Shown: positions 13,568 through 20,291, counted from the stretch's first letter. The stretch is 20,291 bases of DNA from Verrucomicrobiota bacterium (GCA_016876055.1 VHDM01000014.1:1-20291), one strand, 5' to 3'. Translations and numbers: made by a program. Notes: generated by a model not told the origin, from the sequence alone.

Positions 13568-14806
13568 CTAAAGCTTTTCTGGGTTTTCCAAAAGCTCCGC
13601 CACCCGCGCTAACAACCGACCCGCCGCCCCGCCGTCGATCACCCGGTGGTCAAAGCTGAGCGTAAGCCTCGCCTCATTGACCGGTTGGAAGGAGTTGGTC
13701 TTCTCGTCCCAGGCCGGAACCTTCTTCGCCGCACCCAGTCCCATCACCAAACTCTGCTCCGGCAACGGAATCGGCGTCGCCCATTCCAGTCCGAAAGTTC
13801 CATAGTTCGTCACCACCGCCACCGATCCCCCCACCGCATCCGCCGGCAATTTCCGCTCCTTGGCCTGTCTCATCAGCTCCGTGTAGCCCGGAAGCATCTT
13901 ATCCAAGGAGGTTTGATTCACCTTTCGCAATACCGGCACCAGCACGCCGTCCTCCGCCTCCACCGCAAAGCCGATGTCGATCGAGCTGGGATGCACAATC
14001 CGGTTTCCCACCAACCTTCCTGCCGGAGCACTGTTCTCTCCCAGTGCCATGCCCAACGCCCGGGCGGCATATAAGGTCGGCCCAGGTTTTCCCGGGTGTT
14101 GCTTGCGATGGGCCATGACGGCATCCATCCGCGCACCCCGACCCACCGTGGCCAGCGGCCGTGTCCAGCTCCTCCGCATCGCATCCGCCACCGCCACCCG
14201 CATTGACGACGCCGGCGTCAACTTCTGCTTCTCCAGATCTGCGATAAACCTCTCGAAATCCTCAATGGTCACTCTCCCCTTTCCCCCACTCGGCGCCAAC
14301 CCGGCCAGGTCCGCCGCATGCAGCCCCAGCTCGTTGATCCGCGCTTTCATCCTCGGCGAAAGGTAACTCGCCCCCGCCGCCTTCGCCGGTACCGGCAACC
14401 CGGTAATCGTCGGCAACACTTCGCTCCCATTCCCATTCGCTCCGTTTTCATGCGCCACGGGGATCGCCCCCTTGGATTTTTTTTCTGCTAAGTCCTTGCC
14501 CGGTTTTTTCCCACCCGCGGCGGCGGGCGTCTGCGCCTTCTTCGCCGGTTCCTCCACGGTCACACCTGCCGCCTCCACCTGGCCCAGCACGTACCCCACC
14601 GGATAACTTTTTCCCTCCTTGGCCTTCCACTCTTTCCAGACCCCGCCATAGCTCGTGGTCACGCTCATCACCGCCTTGCTGGTCTCCACCTCGGCCACCT
14701 CCTGGTCGGCCTTCACCTTGTCCCCAGGCTTCACCTTGAGGCGGATCAAGGTCGCCTCAGCGATCGACTCCCCCAGCTGGGGCATGGAGATGGCAACTAA
14801 GCCCAT
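13568..14806 (-). CDS. Dihydrolipoamide acyltransferase (E2) of a 2-oxoacid dehydrogenase complex
   Basis: The 412-residue protein has three parts. A lipoyl domain (about 1-80: ISMPQLGESIAEATLIRLKV, with the lipoylated lysine in VETSKAVMSV) is followed by an Ala/Gly/Lys-rich linker. A peripheral E3/E1-binding domain comes next (about 147-190: SYLSPRMKARINELGL, GKGRVTIEDFERF). The catalytic acyltransferase domain ends in LSFDHRVIDGGAAG, which holds the HRxxDG motif. It passes acyl groups from lipoate to CoA. No E1 or E3 gene is nearby, so pyruvate, 2-oxoglutarate or branched-chain substrate is undecided; the single lipoyl domain does not settle it. ATG 14806 has AAGGA five bases upstream. A hairpin-rich leader of about 120 bases separates it from the upstream gene. 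Confidence 0.93.
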   Translation of the reverse strand: MGLVAISMPQLGESIAEATLIRLKVKPGDKVKADQEVAEVETSKAVMSVTTSYGGVWKEWKAKEGKSYPVGYVLGQVEAAGVTVEEPAKKAQTPAAAGGKKPGKDLAEKKSKGAIPVAHENGANGNGSEVLPTITGLPVPAKAAGASYLSPRMKARINELGLHAADLAGLAPSGGKGRVTIEDFERFIADLEKQKLTPASSMRVAVADAMRRSWTRPLATVGRGARMDAVMAHRKQHPGKPGPTLYAARALGMALGENSAPAGRLVGNRIVHPSSIDIGFAVEAEDGVLVPVLRKVNQTSLDKMLPGYTELMRQAKERKLPADAVGGSVAVVTNYGTFGLEWATPIPLPEQSLVMGLGAAKKVPAWDEKTNSFQPVNEARLTLSFDHRVIDGGAAGRLLARVAELLENPEKL

Positions 14807-14834
14807 AGGGTCCTTCCAGCTCTTATCGTAGGTG

Positions 14835-14894
14835 GTTCCCGCTAGGGGAACAATGCCGGCGGCGGCCGGCCCGGCTCTTCCCCTTCCTCAGGGG
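14835..14894 (-). promoter_or_regulatory. Leader with mutually exclusive hairpins upstream of the E2 gene
   Basis: On the minus strand four segments can pair in alternate ways. A is CCCC (14894-14891), B is GGGGAA (14883-14878), C is GTTCCCC (14851-14845) and D is GGGAAC (14840-14835). A pairs with B around loop TGAGGAA, B with C around a GC-rich insert, and C with D around a short loop. This overlap is what an attenuator or RNA switch needs, but in such GC-rich DNA it could be chance. Segment D ends 28 bases before the E2 start. Confidence 0.3.
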
Positions 14895-14915
14895 ATCCGG
14901 ACCGACCGCCGCGGC

Positions 14916-14939
14916 GCGGCCGCTTCCTCAGGCGGCCGC
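14916..14939 (-). other. Eight-pair GCGGCCGC hairpin at the stop of the four-helix-bundle gene
   Basis: GCGGCCGC at 14916-14923 and again at 14932-14939 form an eight-pair stem with an eight-base loop. The TGA stop of the four-helix-bundle gene lies inside the loop. No U-tract follows, so it is not a standard intrinsic terminator. The loop sequence TGAGGAA is the same as in the hairpin at 14880-14894. Confidence 0.45.
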
Positions 14940-15371
14940 TTTGTTCTCCAGTGTCCGGATACTGGAAAAGAAGATCCGGATCAGGATATCCACTTCCTCT
15001 AGGGCGGATCGGACCGCCTGCCCGTCACAGGGCAGCCCGGCCTTCTCGAGCAGTTGCAGGGCGCGGCGCGAGATGCGCAGCTCGGTCAGGGCCGCACGGA
15101 ACTTGTCCGCAAACTCCTTGGCCGAGGGTGAACCTTCCGCCTCTCCGTGCCGGAAGTAGGCGGCGGTACTGGAACGGAGCAACTGCTCCGCCAGGTGTCC
15201 GCCCGCCCGGTCCTCCGGCAGGCTCCCCGCCAACCCGAGCAGATTCGAGGTGAACGCCAGCAGGCGGTCGGACACGTCCGAGCCGCGGCGCTCCCCGCTC
15301 CCTGCCGGGCGAGAGGGGTTGTTGGTTTTGTCTTGGGATCTCCATGCTGTGTTTTGTGTGGTTGTCTTCAT
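14928..15371 (-). CDS. Four-helix-bundle protein (23S rRNA intervening-sequence / S23 family)
   Basis: The 147-residue protein has a poorly conserved N-terminal tail of about 32 residues, followed by the family core. This is SLPEDRAGGHLAEQLLRSST, then EAEGSPSAKEFADKFRAALT and ELRISRRALQLLEKAG, and a last helix (ALEEVDILIRIFFSSIRTLE). Such proteins are often encoded in intervening sequences of 23S rRNA genes or as stand-alone genes; their biochemical role is unclear. No rRNA is present here. The ATG at 15371 has GGAG about 14 bases upstream, and an AT-rich tract further up could be a promoter. The stop codon lies in a strong hairpin loop. The gene could be cotranscribed with the E2 gene 121 bases downstream. 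Confidence 0.85.
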   Translation of the reverse strand: MKTTTQNTAWRSQDKTNNPSRPAGSGERRGSDVSDRLLAFTSNLLGLAGSLPEDRAGGHLAEQLLRSSTAAYFRHGEAEGSPSAKEFADKFRAALTELRISRRALQLLEKAGLPCDGQAVRSALEEVDILIRIFFSSIRTLENKAAA

Positions 15372-15393
15372 GAGGGATTAGACTCCGGTTTCC

Positions 15394-15457
15394 AAAAAAA
15401 GATGCGGTCCTTTTTCACTTTTTTTTATTTTTTCGGGGACGGGCCCAGGCCCGTCCC
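15394..15457. other. A/T homopolymer tract followed by a 10-base-pair GC hairpin
   Basis: The stretch holds AAAAAG-8-CTTTTT (15396-15415), then a T-rich tract to 15433. A perfect inverted repeat follows, with arms GGGACGGGCC (15436-15445) and GGCCCGTCCC (15448-15457) around CA. On the plus strand the T-run comes before the hairpin; on the minus strand an A-run follows it. Neither strand has a normal intrinsic terminator. It lies between divergent genes, where the AT tract may be promoter DNA and the hairpin an operator or 5' leader structure. Confidence 0.4.
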
Positions 15458-15515
15458 TCCCCCGGAATCAATCATCCCACTTTCCTAGGGGGATAGGGCG
15501 ATCAGAATAGCGTCC

Positions 15516-16964
15516 TTGAACACCTCCCTTGGCTTCTGGTTCTTCGCCCGATTCACCGGCCTCTCCTACCTCTTTGCCTTCCTTTCTCTCTTCTTCCAGA
15601 TTCCAGGCCTGCTTGGAACCGACGGAATCCTCCCGGCTGAAAACCTCCTGTCCCGCGCCTCCCCAGCCCTCGGCCCCGGTGCCCCCTGGGCCCTCCCCTC
15701 CCTCGCCTGGATTTTCGGCGCGTCCAACACCTCTCTCCACCTCATCGCCCTCGCCGGCCTCATTGCCGCCGTCCTCCTCACCTTCGGCCTCCTCCGACCC
15801 ATCTCCGCCGCCCTCGCCTGGTTCTGCTGGCTCTCCTTCGTCAACATCGGCCAGGACTTCCTCTCCTTCCAGTGGGACACCCTTCTCCTCGAGGCCGGCT
15901 TCCTTGTCATTTTCCTGGAAAAACCGGGCCTGCTCCCCACCGTTCCCGGCCGCGACGTCCCGCCTCTCCTTCTCCGCGTAGCCGCCTGGTTCCTCGTCTT
16001 CCGCCTCATGCTCAGCTCCGGCCTCGTCAAACTCCTCAGCGGCGACCCCACTTGGGCCGACCTCTCCGCCATGTCCTACCACTTTTTCACCCAGCCGATC
16101 CCCAATCCCCTTTCCTGGTTCGCCCACCAGATCCCCGGCCAATCCCTCGCCACTCTCGCCACCCTGATTTCCGAACTCCTCATCCCGTTCGCCATCCTCA
16201 TCCCCCACCCCCGCGCCCGCCTTGTCGCCGGCATCTCGTTTCTGGCCCTGATGGCCCTCATCGCGCTCACCGGCAACTACGCCTACTTCAATCTCCTCAC
16301 CGCCGCCCTCTCCCTCACCCTCATCGATAACCGTTACTGGCCCCGCTTCCTTGCCCCTCAAAAAATCCCGCTCCCCTGGACACCCGTTCCCTGGCGCCTC
16401 CTTTGCTCCGTTGCTGCCATTATCCAACTTTCCGTTGCTTTCCCCATCCTCCTCGCCACCGCCGGACTCGCCCCCCGCATGTCCCTTCCCCTCCTTGGTT
16501 CCTTGGAAAAAACTTTCGCCCCGTGGCATCTTACCTCCGGTTACGGCCTCTTCGCCGTCATGACCGTCCGCCGCCCGGAACTCATCCTCGAACACAGCGC
16601 CAACGGCACCGAATGGCAACCCATCCTCTTTCGCTACAAAGCCGGACCGCCCGACCGTCTCCCGCCCCAGGTCGCCCCCTTCCAGCCAAGGCTCGACTGG
16701 CAAATGTGGTTTGCCGCCCTCTCCGCCGAACGCGGCCAACTCCCCGGCTGGTTCGCCGAATTCATCAAACAACTCCGCGCCGGTTCCCCCGCCGTCACCG
16801 ACCTCCTCGCCCCCGGCCAACCCACCCTCTCCCCCGCCACTTACCTCCGCATCCGCATGGACCAGTACCGCTTCACCACCCTCGCCGAACGCTCCAAAAC
16901 CGGACACTGGTGGCACATCACCCCCGGACCCGTTCTGATTGTCCTTTCCCCTGAGGATAAATGA
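15516..16964 (+). CDS. Lipase maturation factor (LMF1-like) family integral membrane protein
   Basis: The 482-residue protein has many membrane segments up to about residue 330, then a soluble C-terminal part. Family blocks include LFFQIPGLLGTDGILPAENL, SFQWDTLLLEAGFL, the conserved YHFFTQPIPNPLSWFAHQIP, TSGYGLFAVMTVRRPELILE, VAPFQPRLDWQMWFAAL and YLRIRMDQYRFT. Animal LMF1 helps secreted lipases fold in the endoplasmic reticulum; the bacterial role is not established. The start is TTG at 15516 (MNTSLGFWFFARFTGLSYLF). An in-frame TAG at 15486 excludes any ATG or GTG upstream. No clear ribosome site is visible. Codon third positions are very C-rich, which opens a long spurious frame on the other strand. 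The L,D-transpeptidase-like gene follows after 44 bases. Confidence 0.87.
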   Translation: MNTSLGFWFFARFTGLSYLFAFLSLFFQIPGLLGTDGILPAENLLSRASPALGPGAPWALPSLAWIFGASNTSLHLIALAGLIAAVLLTFGLLRPISAALAWFCWLSFVNIGQDFLSFQWDTLLLEAGFLVIFLEKPGLLPTVPGRDVPPLLLRVAAWFLVFRLMLSSGLVKLLSGDPTWADLSAMSYHFFTQPIPNPLSWFAHQIPGQSLATLATLISELLIPFAILIPHPRARLVAGISFLALMALIALTGNYAYFNLLTAALSLTLIDNRYWPRFLAPQKIPLPWTPVPWRLLCSVAAIIQLSVAFPILLATAGLAPRMSLPLLGSLEKTFAPWHLTSGYGLFAVMTVRRPELILEHSANGTEWQPILFRYKAGPPDRLPPQVAPFQPRLDWQMWFAALSAERGQLPGWFAEFIKQLRAGSPAVTDLLAPGQPTLSPATYLRIRMDQYRFTTLAERSKTGHWWHITPGPVLIVLSPEDK

Positions 16965-17008
16965 TCGTCCTTTCCCCAACCCCACCCTCAACCTAATCCT
17001 CATCCACC

Positions 17009-17467
17009 ATGCACCTCCGCGTTTCCGTCTCCGCCCAACGACTCGACCTCATCGGCGACGACGGCCGCGTCACCCGCTCCTTTCCCGTCTCCACCGCCAA
17101 AAAAGGCACCGGCTCGGAACCCGACAGCCACCAAACCCCACTCGGCTGGCACCGCGTCTGCGAAAAGATTGGCGATGGCGCCGCCGCCGGTACCCAGTTC
17201 GTTGGACGCAAACCCACTGGACGCGTCTGGCAGCCCACCGACCCCGTTGAGAAAAAGAACCTCGTCCTCACCCGCATCCTCTGGCTCGACGGCGAAGAGG
17301 AACACAACCGCACCAGCAAAGACCGCTTCATCTACATCCACGGTACCAACCGCGAGGACCTGATCGGAACCCCCGCCAGCGCCGGCTGTGTCTGCCTGAA
17401 AAATTCCGATGTGATCGACCTTTACTCCCTCGTGCCCGTCGGTACCCGGGTGGAGATTGCGGCGTAG
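17009..17467 (+). CDS. YkuD-type L,D-transpeptidase-like protein without signal peptide, variant active site
   Basis: The 152-residue protein consists of little more than a YkuD domain. It opens with LRVSVSAQRLDLIGDDGRV and the catalytic segment is RFIYIHGTNREDLIGTPASA then GCVCLKNSDVIDL. The first histidine (H111), the serine (S124) and the nucleophilic cysteine (C127) are present. The histidine of the usual SHGC is alanine (A125), and the arginine after the cysteine is C129. There is no signal peptide or membrane segment, although cell-wall L,D-transpeptidases act outside the membrane. It may be exported another way, be cytoplasmic, or act on something else. The ATG at 17009 lacks a ribosome site. 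Its stop abuts the argB stop on the other strand. Confidence 0.85.
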   Translation: MHLRVSVSAQRLDLIGDDGRVTRSFPVSTAKKGTGSEPDSHQTPLGWHRVCEKIGDGAAAGTQFVGRKPTGRVWQPTDPVEKKNLVLTRILWLDGEEEHNRTSKDRFIYIHGTNREDLIGTPASAGCVCLKNSDVIDLYSLVPVGTRVEIAA

Positions 17468-18262
17468 CTAGGGCTTCAGCACGGTGCCGGGAGCCGCCCG
17501 CCCCCTGACCACCTTCGTCAAATTCCCAGCCACCCTTCCGTCCACAAAGTCCACCCTCTTCAAGCCCTGTTTCAGAGCCGCTGCGGCCGACCGGCACTTC
17601 GGGATCATCCCGCCGCGGATCACCCCTTCCTTCTCGAGGTTGGCTAGTTCCATCGTTCCGATCTCCCGGATCAACGTCGCCGCATCCTTGGGATCCCGCA
17701 TTAACCCGGGCACGTCCGATAAAAATACCAGCTGCCCCGCCTGCAACGCTCCCGCCAAAGCCGCCGCGGCCACGTCGGCGTTGAGATTCATCGCCCCGCC
17801 ATCGTTCCCTTGGCCCACCGGACTCACCACCGCCGTCTCATGGGCCGCCAAAGCTTTCTTTACCTCCGCGGGGTCACACCCCCGGGCCTCCCCTACCCGG
17901 CCCAGGTCCACTCCATCCACTTTCGCCGCCTTTTTCGCCTGAAAAATCCTCCTTCCACTGATGCCCCGTGCTTTTCCGCCCAGCTCGTTCAGCTTGGCCA
18001 CGATCCCCGGGTTTACCTTCCGGTCCAGCACCTCCTCGACCACCGCCATCGCCGCCTCCTCCGTCACCCGAAAGCCTCCGGCAAATACCGCCTTCAAACC
18101 TTTCCGCTCCAGCTCCGCGCTGATCTCCTTCCCACCTCCGTGCACGAGGACCAGGGGAAAACCCCCCTTTGTTAAGCCGGCGATCTCCCTGAGAATCTCC
18201 TCCACCTGGGCCGGATCTTCCATGGCGCTGCCGCCATATTTCACCACAATCACCCCCGCCAT
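17468..18262 (-). CDS. argB: Acetylglutamate kinase
   Basis: The 264-residue amino-acid kinase phosphorylates N-acetylglutamate, the second step of ornithine synthesis. It shows VIVVKYGGSAMED, VLVHGGGKEISAELE, GGFRVTEEAAM, NLNADVAAAALAGAL, LVFLSDVPGLM and GGMIPKCRSAAAAL. ATG 18262 has GGGAG about six bases upstream and lies two bases after argJ, so the genes are cotranscribed. The protein begins directly with the first beta strand. It lacks the extra N-terminal helix of arginine-inhibited kinases, and the C-terminal E-x-F-x-x-x-G-I-G-T-like segment reads KVVRGRAAPGT. It therefore looks like the arginine-insensitive type. The upstream open frame to 18517 is antisense-like and unlike the family. 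Confidence 0.96.
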   Translation of the reverse strand: MAGVIVVKYGGSAMEDPAQVEEILREIAGLTKGGFPLVLVHGGGKEISAELERKGLKAVFAGGFRVTEEAAMAVVEEVLDRKVNPGIVAKLNELGGKARGISGRRIFQAKKAAKVDGVDLGRVGEARGCDPAEVKKALAAHETAVVSPVGQGNDGGAMNLNADVAAAALAGALQAGQLVFLSDVPGLMRDPKDAATLIREIGTMELANLEKEGVIRGGMIPKCRSAAAALKQGLKRVDFVDGRVAGNLTKVVRGRAAPGTVLKP

Positions 18263-18264
18263 CG

Positions 18265-19473
18265 CTACTCCCCGAGGTTGATCCGCACGTATTTTTCCGA
18301 AAGATCCGTGGTGAGCATCCGGTATTCCCCCTTGCCCAGATTCAGGCTCACCTGAATGGACACCCTCGATCTCCGCGCCGCCGCTTTCAACCGCCCCGGC
18401 GGCGTCGCCGCCGCCACTCCGCCCCGCACCGCGGACACCCCATCGTAATGGATGTCCACCAGTTCCTCCCGCATCCGCGCCCCGCAGGCCCCGATCGCCC
18501 CCATGATCCGGCCCCAATTCGGATCCCCGCCGGCCCAGGAGGTTTTCACGAGCGCCGATCGGGCAATCGCCTCCGCCATGAGCTTCGCATCCCGGTCCGT
18601 CAAAGCCCCCACCACCGTCAGCTCGATCACCCGGGTCCGCCCCTCCCCGTCCTCCACGATCTTCTTGGCCATCTCCAGCATCAACTGTTTCAGGGCATTG
18701 GAAAATTTACCCAAGTCCTGGTCGTAGCTCCGCAGGGGCGTGTTTCCCGCCGCCCCGTTGGCCAACACCAGCACCGTGTCGTTCGTGCTCATGTCCCCAT
18801 CCACGCTGATCCGGTTAAAACTGTTTTCCACCGCATCGGCCGTCAGTCGCACCAGCGTCCGTTGGTCCACCGCTGCATCGGTCGCCACCACGCAGAGCAA
18901 GGTGGCCATGTTGGGGTGGATCATCCCCGCCCCTTTGGCCATCGCCCCGATCGTCAAACGCCGGCCCGCAATCGTCAGCCGCACCGCCGCCTCTTTCCGC
19001 TTCGTGTCCGAGGTCATGATCGCCCGCGCCGCCCCCGGACCGCCGTTGGGCTTCACTCGGCCGGCGATCGAGCGGATGCCCCGCAGCACCTTGCGAATCG
19101 GCAACGGCACCCCGATCCGCCCGGTCGAACAGACCAACACCTCGTGCGGCCGACACTTCAGCACCTTCGCGGTTTCCACCGTCATCCGCTTCGCATCCGC
19201 GATGCCCCGCACCCCGGTGCAGGCGTTGGCGTTGCCGCTGTTCAAAATCACCGCCCGCACCGCCCCGTTGCGGAGGTGGGCCTGCGTGACCCGCACCGGT
19301 CCCGCCTTCACCTGGTTGGTCGTGAAGGCCCCGGCCGCCTCCGCCGGCTTCACCGACACCACTAATGCCATGTCTTTCTCCCGCCCCGGCTTGATCCCCG
19401 CATGGAGCCCGTTCGCCAGAAATCCCTTCGCGGAAGTCACCGTGCCTTTCCGCAGCCAGACCAATTGGCTCAC
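18265..19473 (-). CDS. argJ: Glutamate N-acetyltransferase / ornithine acetyltransferase
   Basis: The 402-residue enzyme moves acetyl groups from N-acetylornithine to glutamate, making the arginine pathway cyclic. It cleaves itself into two chains at the threonine in AKGAGMIHPNMATLLCVVAT. It also shows VTSAKGFLANGLHAGIK, AVILNSGNANACTG, VLVCSTGRIGVPLP and SWAGGDPNWGRIMGAIG. I chose GTG 19473 (MSQLVWLRKGTVTSAKGF), which overlaps the argC stop in GTGA and has a purine-rich GGAGGGGGAGGG about ten bases upstream. The open frame to 19521 would add 16 residues unlike the family. Whether it also uses acetyl-CoA (bifunctional form) cannot be told by eye; no argA is in the window. Confidence 0.96.
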   Translation of the reverse strand: MSQLVWLRKGTVTSAKGFLANGLHAGIKPGREKDMALVVSVKPAEAAGAFTTNQVKAGPVRVTQAHLRNGAVRAVILNSGNANACTGVRGIADAKRMTVETAKVLKCRPHEVLVCSTGRIGVPLPIRKVLRGIRSIAGRVKPNGGPGAARAIMTSDTKRKEAAVRLTIAGRRLTIGAMAKGAGMIHPNMATLLCVVATDAAVDQRTLVRLTADAVENSFNRISVDGDMSTNDTVLVLANGAAGNTPLRSYDQDLGKFSNALKQLMLEMAKKIVEDGEGRTRVIELTVVGALTDRDAKLMAEAIARSALVKTSWAGGDPNWGRIMGAIGACGARMREELVDIHYDGVSAVRGGVAAATPPGRLKAAARRSRVSIQVSLNLGKGEYRMLTTDLSEKYVRINLGE

Positions 19474-20291
19474 CAGTCGAGACCCTCCCCCTCCGGCAGC
19501 CCGTGTCGCAGGTTGAAACACTGCACCGCCTGCCCAGCCGCCCCCTTGCCAAGATTATCGATCGCCACAATCACGAGGGCCCGGCCAGTCCACTCATCCA
19601 CCCGCACCGCCAACTCCGCCCCGTGCCGACCCATCACCCGCTTCGTCTCCGGCAAAGCCTCCCCCGTCAACACCCGCACCGCCACCGCCCCCTTGTAAAA
19701 ATCCATATACTCCTTCTGCAGGTCGGCCTGGGTGGTTCCCTTTTTCAAGGGAAAGGAAATGGAAGTCAGCATGCCCCGGTTCAGTGGCACCAGATGCGGC
19801 ACAAACGCCACCCTCACGGCCGACCCCGCCACCGCTGACAACTCCTGCTCGATCTCCGGCCGGTGCCGGTGGTTCGGCACGCTGTAAGCCCGTAGGTTTT
19901 CGTGGCACTCCGCAAAGAGATAGCCCGGCTCCACTTTCTTCCCGGCCCCCGAGACCCCGCTCATGGAGGAAATCACGATGCCCTCACCCGACCCCCGGCC
20001 CGACTTCAACGCCGGGGCCAGCCCCAGGATCGCGGTCGTCGGATAACAGCCCGGACACGCCACCAAGTCCGCCTTCTTGATTTTCTCCCGGTAAATTTCG
20101 GGTAGCCCATAGACCGCCTCCGCCAACCGCGCGGGCGCCGGATGCGCCGCACCGTAAGTCTTCTGGTAGATCTTGGGATCTTTCAGCCGGAAGTCGGCAC
20201 TTAGATCGAATACCCGCTTACCCGCTGCTCGTAATTCGCCACCCATCTCTGCCGAAACCCCGTGCGGCAGGGCCAGAAACACCACCTCGGC
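19470..20291 (-). CDS. argC: N-acetyl-gamma-glutamyl-phosphate reductase (N-terminus cut by window edge)
   Basis: The visible 273 residues cover the middle and end of the enzyme, which reduces acetylglutamyl phosphate to the semialdehyde with NADPH. They start AEVVFLALPHGVSAEM, then FDLSADFRLKDP, the catalytic cysteine in LVACPGCYPTTAILGL, SSMSGVSGAGKK, YSVPNHRHRPEIEQEL, FVPHLVPLNRGML and the closing AIDNLGKGAAGQAVQCFNLR. The missing N-terminal part holds the nucleotide-binding glycine motif. The gene is first in argC-argJ-argB and its TGA overlaps the argJ GTG by four bases. The promoter of the set must lie beyond position 20291. Confidence 0.96.
   Translation of the reverse strand, partial: AEVVFLALPHGVSAEMGGELRAAGKRVFDLSADFRLKDPKIYQKTYGAAHPAPARLAEAVYGLPEIYREKIKKADLVACPGCYPTTAILGLAPALKSGRGSGEGIVISSMSGVSGAGKKVEPGYLFAECHENLRAYSVPNHRHRPEIEQELSAVAGSAVRVAFVPHLVPLNRGMLTSISFPLKKGTTQADLQKEYMDFYKGAVAVRVLTGEALPETKRVMGRHGAELAVRVDEWTGRALVIVAIDNLGKGAAGQAVQCFNLRHGLPEGEGLDW

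Noticed and set aside
13572..13596. AGCTTTT-11-AAAAGCT hairpin as a shared terminator for the desaturase and E2 genes
   Set aside because: The stem is only seven mostly A-T pairs with no U-run following it, and it lies inside the E2 coding end.
15468..17003. 511-codon open frame antisense to the LMF-like gene
   Set aside because: It is nearly all Gly, Glu, Ala and Asp in low-complexity runs, caused by C-rich third positions of the real gene on the other strand, which has clear family motifs.
18448..19365. 305-codon plus-strand open frame across argJ
   Set aside because: It is His/Arg/Pro-rich low-complexity translation, the shadow of argJ.
1..20291. CRISPR arrays, insertion sequences, tRNA or rRNA genes, prophage or defence modules
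   Set aside because: I saw no regularly spaced repeats, transposase or integrase motifs, tRNA-like cloverleaf or phage genes. The window reads as ordinary chromosomal DNA.

Overview
The window is GC-rich chromosomal DNA with 22 protein-coding genes, two of them cut by the window edges. It has no RNA gene, transposon, CRISPR array or prophage. It most resembles Verrucomicrobiota. The clues are a short one-helix partner of an ECF sigma factor with an N-terminal 'KR.E.P..YF..F...F...R' motif, a two-domain CbiX protein, an E2 lipoyl domain with ETSKA, and a lipase-maturation-factor-like membrane protein. This assignment comes from remembered family features, not from a search.

Layout. Positions 1-5830, minus strand: the start of a DinG-type helicase (partial), a two-domain CbiX-like chelatase, an HtrA-like protein that has lost its catalytic triad, its presumed anti-sigma partner, an ECF sigma factor, a polyprenyl diphosphate synthase and a DUF429 protein. 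Position 5927 onward: a ZIP metal transporter on the plus strand, ending tail to tail with serS on the minus strand. Positions 8133-13560, plus strand: a tightly packed six-gene set. It holds a Ppx/GppA catalytic half, a separate HD half, a membrane-anchored alkaline-phosphatase homologue that appears catalytically dead, ksgA (apparently with a CTG start), a NUDIX hydrolase and a CrtI-type desaturase. Positions 13568-15371, minus strand: a 2-oxoacid dehydrogenase E2 and a four-helix-bundle (S23/IVP) protein, with a structured leader between them. Positions 15516-17467, plus strand: a lipase-maturation-factor-like protein and an L,D-transpeptidase-like protein without a signal peptide. Positions 17468-20291, minus strand: argC-argJ-argB.

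How the genes may work together. argCJB form most of the acetylated, cyclic ornithine/arginine route. The polyprenyl synthase, NUDIX protein (isopentenyl-diphosphate-isomerase-like in style) and desaturase fit isoprenoid/carotenoid metabolism, although the synthase lies apart. The sigma/anti-sigma/HtrA-like trio looks like an envelope-signalling unit in which the protease has become a non-proteolytic sensor or scaffold.

The points most worth following are two pseudoenzymes (HtrA-like and PhoA-like) with every recognisable catalytic residue replaced, a Ppx split at its domain boundary with a 4-base overlap, a probable CTG start for ksgA, mutually exclusive hairpins upstream of the E2 gene, and three convergent gene pairs with only 0, 7 and 0 bases between stop codons. 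All family calls were made by eye.
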